The position numbers and the translations under genes are program-made. From the NCBI GenBank assembly GCA_022385755.1, contig MU278393.1, positions 51,737 to 64,511 on the forward strand: a DNA stretch of 12,775 bases. The letters run 5' to 3'. Position 1 is the first letter of the stretch; every line of letters begins with the position of its first letter. The notes under the pieces were generated by a model that did no database searches, was not told where the DNA came from, and worked only from the letters and a program-made list of their open reading frames with translations. The DNA comes from Trametopsis cervina. Lineage: Eukaryota; Basidiomycota; Agaricomycetes; Polyporales; Irpicaceae. Shown here piece after piece: positions 1 to 7,937 of the stretch.

Positions 1-842
1 CTTACTAGCTGTTTTCCTTGCATAAAGGATTTCACCTCTCGGTGTTTTGAGTTCTAAGGTTATCCCTAGACGTCACGTGACCAGTCTCCGTGACACTCAT
101 CAGTTGAGTATGCGCACACCAGGGCGAACTTGGCAGCTGTAAGCATGGTGCGCTGGCCTTCGTTCGTTCGGAGGGAGGCAAGGTTTCGCAAGGGTACCCA
201 CAGCAGCATTAAGCGCCGCACCACGGCTAAGGATCGCTCGCCACAAATCGTTCGCGACCCATGAAGAGGGTGACAAATATCTGCACTGCGTAAATTGAGG
301 TCAGTCCATGGAAAATCCGGGTATTTAAAATCACAGCAGTTGAGAACGACAGACTCGTCGGCACCGCTCGCCTCTCACTGTTACGCATGTCAGTACCACC
401 CTTCGCAAGCCGCATCAAGCTAACTATATCTTCGCCCTAGCCACGCGCCCCGCAAGTTATCGGGTTGGAGCTTCGTGCCTCCACCTGGGGCGGCACCGGA
501 AAAAAAAGAGTGGACAGTGGGATAAAGCGCTACCACGGCCAGAACTCTAAATTCTAGGCGGTGCTTGCATGGATAGGGCGTCAGGGCTCTCCAGCAAACC
601 AGTACACTGAGGCCATCGTCTGTACTCGTGGGGGGTGCGAAGGATCTGTGCGAGATGAGATGACTGAGAAATAACCCCAGGGACAGTCAAACAAACACGA
701 AGAACAAAAACAAACAGGGACGCACACCATGAGCCTGCCTTGGTCCCTCTCTCAGAGGGACTGTGAGAGTCCATGTGAACTAAGACACACCTGTGCTGGA
801 TCCACACACAACATGTATCTCCTGGCAGGCCTAGAGATGTCG

Positions 843-909
843 GTGAGCAAACACGTTCGAGCTTCGACGCGTGTGCCATGCACGATATTCCACTTGACGG
901 AGCAACTAG
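843..909 (+). other. Candidate intron 1 of copy 1
   Basis: The donor is GTGAGC after TCG and the acceptor is AACTAG, with CTTGAC upstream as a possible branch site. The stretch is 67 nt, typical for basidiomycetes. The aligned place in copy 2 (7938-7998) also begins with GT and ends with TAG. Confidence 0.45.
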
Positions 910-1121
910 CCGCTGGCGAAATCCTGGGATTCAGCTTTGGAGCGAACTCACGGACGGCATGCGAATAAGGGGCGGTGGGTCGCAATCGGGTCCAGAGGGG
1001 CTGTGGGAGTGTACAATGCGCAGGCCGTATGGGACAGTGACAACTGGGGTGAGTGCGCAAGTTTTGTTCAGATGGACGGGCGTATACGCTGCCGGAAAGC
1101 TATACAGCAGGCGAGTAAACG

Positions 1122-1220
1122 GTGAGAGTCTATACCACACGAGATGCATTTTCGACTCACCTGTAGGTTCCATTTCTCTTCCTTTACCCCCGTACAGGTA
1201 GTCTCTTCGACTCTGCGCAG
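1122..1220 (+). other. Candidate intron 2 of copy 1
   Basis: The donor GTGAGA follows the frame PESYTAGE-stop-T, and the acceptor is TGCGCAG with CGAC shortly before it. At 99 nt it corresponds to 8228-8321 in copy 2, where the flanking exon text (PESYT before, FETE..KD.S after) is also shared. Confidence 0.5.
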
Positions 1221-1714
1221 CAAGAATGGAGCTTGAGTTTGAGACTGAAAGCGATAAAGACGTCAGCATACAAAATGGTCTGTCGACCGTGTGTGCTCAC
1301 AAGCTGACGCAAGCACGCAGATTGGGTACGTCGGGCGATGAAGGTCTTCGGCTGTTGATACAGAACATGGGCTGTGCCAGGCTGAGGTATGCGACGTGTG
1401 CGCAGGGCTGTCCGTAACCTATCGAGGGATAAGCAGCATGTTCAGACGTCAGAGATGAGTCCACCAGAGATACGTACCGTCACGCGGCGCCGTATGCGCA
1501 CTGCTCGGAGTTCCTCAGTGGGTGGAGAAGAAGGCGATGCGCGACATGGATACGGAGTGAAGAATCGTGTGGCGGCTCTCGGTGGTGGATGCTCAGGTCG
1601 GGGTCAGTCGGGGCGCGTCGACGAGAGCCGCCGGGTCTGATGCGTCAGAGCTGGTAAATCTAGCCCGAGTCGAGGTACGAGACGAGCGCTAGAGCATAGT
1701 CTGCGTTAAGCGGT

Positions 1715-1754
1715 GAGGTCGGGCGTCTAAAGACGGCGCTTAGACACCGACCTC
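1715..1754. repeat. Imperfect hairpin near the left edge of the insertion
   Basis: GAGGTCGGGCGTCTAA (1715-1730) pairs with TTAGACACCGACCTC (1740-1754), leaving a 9-nt loop. The only defect is GC opposite A, a one-base bulge plus a mismatch. Weaker pairing continues outward (GCGG near 1710 with CCGC near 1759). It separates the copy 1 remnant from the G-poor leader. Confidence 0.75.
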
Positions 1755-1759
1755 CACCC

Positions 1760-2250
1760 CGCCACTAAGGCGGAAGTTCTCTCACTATAATCTATTACAA
1801 TAATTCGCTCAAAACCCACCACTCCCACCCCCTTTTTATCCAACGTTTCTACCCATTCCCTTCCACTGGTGCATTCAACCTACAAAACAAACACCATAAA
1901 CTCGCACAGCATAAATCCTCCCTCTTTCATCATCCCAACATCCACTCTCGCCCGACTTCAGTCCCTATCTTACGTGAAGTTCGAACGAAACCCGCTATTC
2001 GCCTCGGCAATAACCCTGTCACCGAACGAATCTCCCTTTCGAATTTTCCTTCCTTTTATACATAACATCTGTACACCCCTGATGTCTCCATCACGCTTAG
2101 CGAAGCAACAACCTCTAGGCGAGAGTGATGCTATCAACATCCCTCCATACCCCAGAAATGGGTACACCCGACCAATAGTCTTCCCTCCTTAAATAGCATC
2201 ACAGGCAGGCGTGTCTCGCTACAGTTTTTGTCAAACTTGTCACCCTCAGC
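1760..2250 (+). promoter_or_regulatory. G-poor leader with CCAAT and TATA-like boxes
   Basis: From about 1770 to 1960 the plus strand contains very few G residues and is dominated by C, T and A, unlike the G-rich text before 1700. Pyrimidine-rich upstream regions are common in front of expressed fungal genes. A CCAAT box lies at 2172-2176 and a TATA-like TTAAATAG at 2189-2196. The ATG at 2251 sits 55 nt downstream and has A at -3. A coding-like frame at 1869-2192 has no sensible composition and is probably chance in stop-poor sequence. Confidence 0.5.
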
Positions 2251-2871
2251 ATGTCTGTGGAGTTGGACCCCCCGAGCCCTATTTCTACAACACAGTGGTC
2301 AGAACACGCCAGCGTCCCTTCGACAGGGCCACTCACCGTCACCAGCCACACTCGTCCTCGCAATCTGTGGCCAGGAGGAATTCTGCCCTTGCGTGGCGAA
2401 CACAGAGCGGTCACAACCACACGTGATCCATCCGCCGCCCGGATCATGCGGCCCTCCGGCCCACGCAGTCCGCGACCGTGCTTATCCTCCCAGGCAAACA
2501 CGACACGAGCACCCACTCCTTCCGTCAACGTCGTCGTCGAGTTCTGCATTTGCCACCGAACTTGGGACAACTACAGACATCTTACCCCTGGCGCCGTTTT
2601 CACCCTCGACCACGCTCCTTCCACCCTCAGCGCCCCCTCCAGCACGTACCGTGTCATTGTCCCCATCGCCTACATCGACATGGCCCTAGCGGTTTGGGCC
2701 GAACCCCTCTACGACGGCGCTCTGCCCTTACTGGCCACTTTGTTCCTACCTCCAGACGAACTGGAGACCGACGACATGATCATACAGTTAGCCAACATCG
2801 CACGTCACTCTGCTGCGTCCGCGCAGCAACTGCGTCGCAACAACGCGCCCTCACCCGCAGCGGCAACGTAG
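2251..2871 (+). CDS. Hypothetical protein, 206 aa, intronless, unknown family
   Basis: I do not recognise this protein. It is the longest credible uninterrupted frame in the window. Residues 1-90 are rich in Pro, Ser, Thr and Arg and look disordered. Residues 91-195 look folded: a strand-like VNVVVEFCIC (92-101), a segment with His, Trp and Tyr (102-110), a hydrophobic run YRVIVPIAYIDMALAVW (133-149), then LPLLATLFL (158-166), an acidic turn PPDELETDD (167-175) and an amphipathic helix MIIQLANIARHSAASAQQL (176-194). No signal peptide or zinc knuckle is seen. Third codon positions over the second half are mostly C or G, as expected for an expressed basidiomycete gene, which favours this frame over the overlapping open frames. 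The ATG has A at -3 and follows a TATA-like box by 55 nt. It is the only gene in the 1.64 kb insertion. Stop codons are rare in all frames here, so chance is not excluded. Confidence 0.6.
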   Translation: MSVELDPPSPISTTQWSEHASVPSTGPLTVTSHTRPRNLWPGGILPLRGEHRAVTTTRDPSAARIMRPSGPRSPRPCLSSQANTTRAPTPSVNVVVEFCICHRTWDNYRHLTPGAVFTLDHAPSTLSAPSSTYRVIVPIAYIDMALAVWAEPLYDGALPLLATLFLPPDELETDDMIIQLANIARHSAASAQQLRRNNAPSPAAAT

Positions 2872-3102
2872 CGCCCAAGACGCTCCGCTCTCCCCCGTCC
2901 CGCACCCACGCCCTTTCTCTTCGACTCTTCCACTCCAACCTTCGTTTACCATCTTTCTCTTCCCTCGACGCCCGTCAATGCTGCCTCGCCTTCCTTCACG
3001 GGCGCGACGTCCGAGCTCCCGCCCACCCGTCGCTGCTCACAGAATTTACCCTTTAGGTGCGGTTCAGAGAACGCGAAGACAGATTTACGGCTCGTCAGGA
3101 GA

Positions 3103-3121
3103 CTCGCCCCGCAGGGGCGAG
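3103..3121. repeat. 8-bp perfect hairpin downstream of the 206-aa gene
   Basis: CTCGCCCC (3103-3110) and GGGGCGAG (3114-3121) are perfect reverse complements around a GCA loop, 232 nt past the stop codon. It could be an RNA hairpin in the 3' untranslated region. Confidence 0.7.
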
Positions 3122-3220
3122 GCCTTCGCCCAAATACAGACAAAAACGTACACCAATGTAATTCTCACGCGATAAACAGTAATCCATCTTTTGATACGGC
3201 AAAACACAGTAAAACAGTCA

Positions 3221-3250
3221 GCCACGAGAAATGGCGCTATTTCTCGTGGC
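3221..3250. repeat. 12-bp perfect hairpin near the right edge of the insertion
   Basis: GCCACGAGAAAT (3221-3232) and ATTTCTCGTGGC (3239-3250) are perfect reverse complements with a 6-nt loop GGCGCT. It lies 44 nt before the point where copy 1 resumes. CTAA follows 9 nt downstream (3260-3263), a layout that recalls Helitron 3' ends, but the next base is A rather than T and the junction lies 30 nt further on. Confidence 0.8.
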
Positions 3251-3293
3251 AACTCCAATCTAAAGACTAACGAGAGAACGCGAAAAACGTAGA

Positions 3294-3600
3294 TTATCGC
3301 ATCAGGATCTCAGGCACGGAAGACGCTGGCACCGTCGGCTACCTCCAGTTCGGTTCCGAAGTTCTCACCTCAAAGGCATCTGGAGATGCTGTTCAGGCCA
3401 TTTTGGTAAGTTCGTCGCTCGCTCGTTTGCTCACACGCATTGTCATCGACCACAGTCGCGCAATGATTGTGCACGCTGTACGACCCCGCTACGACTGGAT
3501 TTTCATTGGTGTGCAACCGCCGTCACACAGCCTGCACCTCACTCCTCGCAACGCCGTTAGACATTGTTTTGATACACCTAGTTACTTTTGATCAGCACCA
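3294..3600 (+). pseudogene. Decayed WD40-family gene, copy 1, middle part
   Basis: It opens with TTATCGCATCAGGATCT, identical to copy 2 at 8767, giving IASGS in the WD40 frame (3296 on). A frameshift then moves the coding sense to DAGTVGYLQF (3322 on), which fits the D-G-T-V strand of a WD40 blade and runs open to a GTAAGT donor at 3406. Copy 2 has the same order: IASGS, a WD-like strand (LQTGRS), then GTAAGC. Candidate intron 3406-3455 (50 nt, acceptor CCACAG) follows. Past about 3560 the resemblance to copy 2 fades. The frame break after IASGS means this is a remnant. Confidence 0.5.
3406..3455 (+). other. Candidate intron 3 of copy 1
   Basis: The donor GTAAGT sits after an open exon ending in phase 0 (AIL), and the acceptor is CCACAG with CGAC just upstream. 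Copy 2 has GTAAGC at the aligned point (8900) with similar intron text (TCACACGCAT in both). Confidence 0.5.
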
Positions 3601-4740
3601 AGTCACCCTGCTTCCGAAGCACGCAGAGCAGAGCACCACTTCAAGACCCCACGACACGTTTTTCCCCTCTCAGATGCATTTGCACACTTTCGTGCAGAGA
3701 AGATATCACCTATCAGGAGCATGTAGCCCAATTCTGGGGTATTTGAGTGGAGTTTAGCGGGTGGGCGTCTCTGTCGTGAGTTATCGTTTTTGCATTCTGT
3801 TTTTCATGAACGCCGTGACGCGCTGTCTGACCTTCTGCACTGTACATCACCGCCGACTCGTATAAGCTTACCAGAATTTACCAGGTACATGCTACTCCCT
3901 TTTCCTCGCTCCGAGCTGCGATCCGCAAGGCTTTGTGCAACTGACCACCCAAACCAACGCCTCATCCAGACCGCTGCACCTTCTGTTCAACGCGCTGTCT
4001 CCATCGTGCTCGACGCTTTGCCTACCCCGCACCCACGCGTAGCAATGACATCATCAGCCCCGTGCCCGATGAACCCCGGTGTTCAGTCCACCCCTTAAAG
4101 CCCTATGGCCGCGAACGGCAGCAGGTTGCGAGTCAGTCTTGAATGCATATGACCGAGGTGATTGCTTACCGCTAGTTCCTCGTTAGTGATTACAACATAC
4201 CACAGATGCATTCGAAGCGATGCATAGCTTTCCGCATTTTCGCTCTGACAGATTACAATTGCAGTGACTCTTCATCAAAACACACTGATAAATAGCGTGT
4301 CCGTGGTCTTCGCACTCCCGTACTGAACCGTTTAGCCCCTCAGGTCGATCCCGCTTACCGCGTCAGATGTCTGCCTTCAGCCCACCTAGCCACTCCGCAC
4401 TTCAAAACATAGTGTCCAGCTGCCGAATCTCTCTTTGCCGGTGAAGCAAACGGGGGACTCTGGGTAAGACTAGTATTGTCATATACACATCGCTCACAAC
4501 TGAACCCTATATTCTGCGGTGTAGCAAAAGATGCCAACACGTTCCCCAGCCATCTTCAAGCGCATCCGTGCCTTCTTTACGTGAATAGGGCTATTTAACA
4601 GGTGACAGATCTTACGTTTGAGGCGAACATGTCATTTTATCGCCCGATTTTGGCCTCAGATAGTTCACTTTCCCTATGATAGTCCCTTTCAGCGTCGCGG
4701 AAGCTGATGGCACAGCGTGAAGAGATGGATCTGTGAGAAC
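3600..4740. other. About 1.1 kb extra segment in copy 1, no clear gene
   Basis: Copy 2 passes from the counterpart of 3560 to the counterpart of 4760 in about 100 nt, so some 1.1 kb here has no match there. I see no intact gene. Coding-like scraps exist at 3895-4140: an open plus-strand frame 3790-4098, and in another frame SNDIISPVPDEPR followed by PLKPYGRERQQVASQS ending at a stop near 4131. They cannot be joined into one product. 4140-4740 shows many stops in all frames. There are no obvious terminal repeats. It may be a second insertion or sequence lost from copy 2. Confidence 0.35.
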
Positions 4741-5290
4741 AGGCGGAAGCTAAGACAGAACAACCGCGAGGGCAGCCGTGTTGAATTGAGAAGCATAGGT
4801 GAGTGCCGGGCGTATCGCGGGGGTAGAGAGACCAGTCCTTGCGACGGCCTGTCAGTGGGTGGCAAAGGCTTGGGACGGGGCCTGTGGAAGCGCTTCCACG
4901 ATATCAGAGCGATCTGACTGTGGAGCTCGCCGACCTGCGATAGCTCAGACGCTAACTGCTTACCGCCCTCAGCTGACGAAGTTGATTAGCGCAGATCCTG
5001 CATCAGGATCGAACGACGCCACAGTGTGGGTGTGGCGTGTGGACAGACAAGAAGCTGTCAGGGTATCTCCCGAAGCACACACTGATTAGCTTCCCTAGAT
5101 TGACTGTGCACATGACGTGGTTTGTGGACTGACGAGGACCCACCGGCGAACATCTCGAGGCTCACACTCCGTAGATCACCCCAGTCGCCTTTTCCCCCTG
5201 ATGGGAAGCCGATTTCCTTTCGAGACGACGCAATCCCCTGCGTATGTCTTGGCCCATGCGTCCCTCTGAGGTCCCCTCGGAGATCTATCC
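4740..5290 (+). pseudogene. WD40 blades, copy 1, back part
   Basis: This aligns with copy 2 at 9095-9720. Both have a donor-like AG|GTGAGTG (4799 and 9148) followed by matching text (GAGACC, GGGTGGCA). The clearest piece is the open frame ending at 5089, where ASGSNDATVWVWRVDRQEAV is followed by SPEAHTD and a stop; this is one complete WD40 blade ending (D-A-T-V, then W-R-V-D, then the A-H-T-D turn). A CTAAC branch-like word and CCCTCAG acceptor precede it (to 4972). A second blade at 5187-5270 reads FPPDGKPISFRDDA in the place of the usual FSPDG..IVSGS.D. Stops and frameshifts between the blades show decay. WD40 blades assemble into ring-shaped protein-binding domains; here the product is almost certainly not made whole. 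Confidence 0.65.
4884..4899. repeat. Perfect 16-bp palindrome
   Basis: GTGGAAGCGCTTCCAC reads the same on both strands with no loop. It lies between the shared donor at 4799 and the WD40 blade. The aligned copy 2 text does not preserve it, so it is probably not a conserved site of the family. Confidence 0.7.
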
Positions 5291-5690
5291 GCGTCCTAGC
5301 TCACGGACTAGGGGACACCCGGCTTGTGGCGGTTTCGCAGCGATTTGCGGTGGCTTACAGAACGACCTGCAACGAGCACATCCGTTTGTAACGCGCGTTG
5401 CCCTTCGTGCCATAGAGGGGTGCAGCGTGTAGCAATCGCCGCCCTCCGACCACGTTCGCATGATGGCACAGCTTGTCATACGGCGGCCTGCTCGCGGATT
5501 CAATGCTAACCACAGCCGTGCGACATGCGACACGTCTCAGCTCAAGCTGTGCCCCTCACGCGTACGTCCCTCTATCCGCGTGGATCTGATGGCGCGCTCA
5601 TTGAAAAAACCTTGTCAGGACACTCAAAGATTATGAGCTTGCCGAGTCGTGGCAGGAGACCGCACCCAGTGCACAGTGACCCCAGATGGG
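5291..5690 (+). pseudogene. Further WD40 blade remnants of copy 1
   Basis: Two blade-like pieces can be read in different frames. GDTRLVAVSQRF at 5311-5346 resembles the GHT..V.SV.FS turn and first strand. GALIEKTLSGHSKIMSL at 5592-5642 is a strong match to the end of one blade and the start of the next (LSGH is the typical turn). The region ends in CCAGATGG before a GTAAGT donor at 5690, so a Pro-Asp-Gly turn lies at an exon end. Intervening stops rule out a single open frame. Copy 2 has no counterpart because it loses similarity near 9740. Confidence 0.5.
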
Positions 5691-5755
5691 TAAGTTTCCC
5701 CCCTTCTTCCTAGCGTCGATCAATAGCTACATTGTTACTTACTCGTCATGCCCAG
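5690..5755 (+). other. Candidate intron after a WD40 Pro-Asp-Gly turn
   Basis: The donor is GTAAGT (5690) and the acceptor TGCCCAG (5755), 66 nt, with a pyrimidine-rich middle and TTACTTACT upstream of the acceptor. This is the best-formed intron in the copy 1 region. Confidence 0.55.
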
Positions 5756-6160
5756 TTCAATCGTATGCGCAAACTCACCGTTCAGGGCCTCACCAGTACA
5801 AGTCGCCACATCCTGAACACGATTAGTCGCGCCTCCCCCATCTACCCACTACTCTCCTGGTCCCACTGCTCCGGTGGCATGATCTGCGCTTCTGCTCCTC
5901 TATAGGTATATCTCAACGCGCCGATCTTCTCCCAGATAACATTGGCGAAGAAGCATACGTGCCAACCCCCGTGTGAGTGCAGTCATCATAACCTGTTGTT
6001 TTTCTATAGCTGAATAACATCGTCTAACGAAACATAGCTTGACGCTATGCCGCTTTGCGAATCAAGCTAATGATCAGCTATCGCACTCAATCCACGATAT
6101 TTTTCAATATCGCCTTTGCTGATCTCTCAATCCATAGCAACTCTACGGAACCGACTAGTT
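5756..6160 (+). pseudogene. Coding-like scraps, unknown, after the WD40 remnants
   Basis: Downstream of the intron a plus-strand frame runs from 5756 to about 5904 (beginning FNRMRKLTVQGL) but does not match a blade. After a TATAG acceptor-like site at 5905, a short exon-like frame 5906-5973 reads ISQRADLLPDNIGEEAYVP and ends beside GTGAGT at 5973. A CTATAG follows 37 nt later, too close for a normal intron. 6010-6160 is AT-rich with many stops. No function can be assigned. Confidence 0.3.
6095..6112. repeat. 7-bp AT-rich hairpin
   Basis: CGATATT (6095-6101) and AATATCG (6106-6112) pair around a TTTC loop. Nearby, ATAGCTGA (6006-6013) and TCAGCTAT (6074-6081) form a wider inverted repeat. 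The setting is AT-rich and non-coding. Confidence 0.5.
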
Positions 6161-6169
6161 TTTGGTGAT

Positions 6170-6540
6170 TTCCCAGATGGACTGGCCTTCAGAGATGGTG
6201 CGACGCGGATTTGGGATGCTAACACATGGACGAGAGGTGGGTGGCGCACTACGCTATTTCCTAAACTCTCAAAATGAGCTCTGTCCGTACACTGAAGATC
6301 GATTCTCAGGTGTCCCGACACAATCATTCTCTTTGGAGTGTTGTCAAAGATATGGCGGGTGGTACGTACACGCACTTCATGTTCGATCTTCTGCGCTGAA
6401 TGCACTCTCGTACGTCCGTCAGTCTAGTGTGCCATGCTCTATCTCCAGACCTTAGTACTTCCTCGCCCTCACGCGCCGTTCGGATCGATGGTCACGAGCG
6501 TAAACTCGGACACGACCAAACCCAACGCCACCCTCGCCAG
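6170..6540 (+). pseudogene. WD40 blade remnants
   Basis: From 6170 the frame FPDGLAFRDGATRIWDANTW reads as a compressed WD40 blade: Pro-Asp-Gly turn, RDGAT strand, IWD strand and NTW turn. The residues normally lying between the first and second strands (IASGS) are missing. The frame stops at 6275-6277. A second piece near 6431-6510 reads ALSPDLSTSSPSRAVRIDG, again the order of a blade (SPD, SRDRAVRI). The two pieces suggest that the propeller of copy 1 extended this far. No introns or poly(A) signals can be fixed. These are relics rather than a gene. Confidence 0.55.
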
Positions 6541-7100
6541 TTAGTTCTGCACAGCTAGGGGGCTGCATCATTGTCTGAGCCGCCTGTATGGCCGCAAATG
6601 TATTGAATAGAAGTAATAATAAGAACATACGGACGATACAACTCCAGCTTGATAATGCAGAAGGTTGGCCGTCGTCGTGGCCCCGTGTTCAGACGTACTC
6701 ATAGATCGGTCGTAAAGGCATAGCCTTGTGGTATGAATGGAGAAATAATTGCAGCGCGCTGATCTCTCCCAGCAACACTACGCGGGAGGCGTGCGCGCAG
6801 TACGCATACATGCACCACTACTTGCGAGAAAGGCCCTGGTGATCTCAAATGTCATCTCGATGTCTACAGTTTATGATCAAGCTTTGCGGGGCACTAAACG
6901 GGAGACGAAGCTACTGCACCTGCGATCACCAGGCTACGTTGCAAAGGCTCTCAATCCATAACACCGACGCGGTAATAGAAGGCCTCTGGAGCAGCCGATA
7001 TGAATCAATTGCGGAGACACGTAGGGACTATGGCTGCCGGGATTGTGACGGTTGCGGGCGTTCGAAGCTCATTGTGCATAGTCCAGGGCGATGTCAGATG
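6541..7100. other. No clear gene between the copies
   Basis: This stretch has an AT-rich patch at 6598-6630 (many TAATAATAAG-type words) that could be a 3' end or promoter. Plus-strand open frames of up to 92 codons (6749-7127) lack domain signals. Near 7094-7130 SDAKRIAFSYVDHEQ faintly resembles a WD40 blade (SPDGKRIA..Y.D), which would lie just upstream of the start of similarity to 1-110. Nothing else is supportable. Confidence 0.35.
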
Positions 7101-7679
7101 CCAAACGTATCGCGTTTAGCTACGTAGACCACGAGCAACCTTAGTTGCAAATATATGGTTGCAATCACCTCAGGAATGGCAACAAACGTCTGGACACTCA
7201 CAGTTCGTCTTACGGCCAACGCACGCGCACACCTGGGGCGATATCGCGACCATGGCGCATCGATGGCGGTTCATAGGAGAGGACAAAAGCTCTGCAAGGG
7301 TACCCACAACAGCGTCGAAGGATATGCCACAGGGAAAGAATCGATGGCTGTAGATAATCTACGGCCTGGAATGAGAAGTAGGGATGTCTACGTAGATTGC
7401 GCTCAGTGTGCTGAAAATTTAATCTGAATGAATACACTCACTGCAGCCTCGATCAATGGCTTCATCGTAGGCTTGCTCTCACCGTTACGCGTGCTCTCAC
7501 GGCCCTTCGCGATCCACTTTGTATGCTACATCGAGAACGCTGCCGCTTGTAGCCAGTCTCGTGTTGTGCCAGATACAACGTCTCTTCCTACTAAACCGAC
7601 ACCAGAAGGCCAGAGTAGACGGTGGCGGGACAAAGAGCTATGATAGATGAGACAGAGTGTTAAGCGGTGTCTTGCTCCT

Positions 7680-7847
7680 CGAGGGCGCGTGTTCAGGTGG
7701 GATGCCAAAAGCCCTGGCGTGTTGAATGGAGACGGGGTTGCTGGAGTTGTCGGTACCCGTGAAGTGGGCGAGGTATCTGTACGACGCGGGATGGCTAACA
7801 AAATAACCCTAGCGACGTGCGAAATGGGCTCGTGTCGGTTGTTATAA
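7680..7847 (+). pseudogene. WD40 blade remnant in copy 2
   Basis: Within an open frame to 7847, FRWDAKSPGVLNGDGVAGVV fits the WD strand, loop and following GHGDGV..V turn of a propeller. VSVRRGMANKITLATCEMG then fits a degraded VSGSRDKTI.LWD..TG. The equivalent stretch of copy 1 (near 570-740) keeps little of this. Confidence 0.4.
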
Positions 7848-7937
7848 GTGAGTGAGCTGCGAGAGTTCACAAGATTCGAGACTCACCTCTGCGAATCGAT
7901 TCATACCCTGTATCTGCTGAAGAGGGCAGAAACGTCG

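Larger units (their letters stand above)
1..1652 (+). pseudogene. Decayed WD40-family gene, copy 1, front part
   Basis: No long frame survives here, yet the stretch aligns along its whole length with 7115-8767. Anchors include GCAAGGGTACCCACA (188 and 7294), GACATTGGC-free but colinear purine-rich text near 491 and 7599, CAGCTTT(G/A)GAGCG (932 and 8028), GAAAGCTATACA (1094 and 8204) and AGAGCCGCC (1624 and 8734). The offset stays between about 7090 and 7115. WD40-like text is visible around 1020-1060 (VWDSDNWGE). Near the end, SDASEL at 1637-1652 matches SDATEL of a WD40 blade in copy 2. Stop codons interrupt the matched frame, for example a TAA where copy 2 reads Tyr (PESYTAGE-stop-T against PESYTIGEYT). 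The left end lies outside the window. What I see is homology to copy 2 plus disablement; membership of an NLR-like WD40 family is inference. Confidence 0.62.
1653..3294 (+). mobile_element. 1.64 kb insertion splitting copy 1, carrying one gene
   Basis: Copy 2 reads straight through CAGAGCTTATCGCATCAGG at 8761-8779, inside a WD40 blade (SDATELIASGS). Copy 1 has the left half ending at 1652 and the right half starting at 3294, so the intervening sequence looks like an insertion placed with base-level precision; one T is ambiguous. Inside lie a hairpin 62 nt from the left edge, a G-poor leader, an intronless gene, and a 12-bp hairpin 44 nt from the right edge. I find no convincing terminal inverted repeats (only short ATCTA-type similarity at the two edges) and no clear target-site duplication, so the class is unknown. 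A precise deletion in copy 2 is the alternative, but the coding continuity there argues against it. Confidence 0.5.

Noticed and set aside
2199..2570. Minus-strand frame of 123 codons opposite the 206-aa gene
   Set aside because: It is a shadow of the C-ending codons on the plus strand, with no promoter or domain signal of its own.
2228..3056. Two other long plus-strand frames (2228-2689 and 2478-3056) overlapping the 206-aa gene
   Set aside because: Their products are dominated by Ser/Pro or Arg/His with unnatural composition. They are open because the strand is G-poor and C-rich, which makes stop codons rare in every frame.
1653..3294. Terminal inverted repeats of the insertion (AAATCTAGC at left, AATCTACG read from the right)
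   Set aside because: Only about six matching bases, offset from the inferred edges; too short to support a DNA transposon.
7320..7345. ATGKESMA read as a NACHT P-loop (GTGKSTIA)
   Set aside because: The glycine pattern is incomplete, an extra residue is needed, and copy 1 does not keep it.
7526..7870. Minus-strand frame of 114 codons
   Set aside because: It lies opposite a WD40-like plus-strand stretch, has low-complexity Ser/Thr/Pro content and no match in the aligned part of copy 1.
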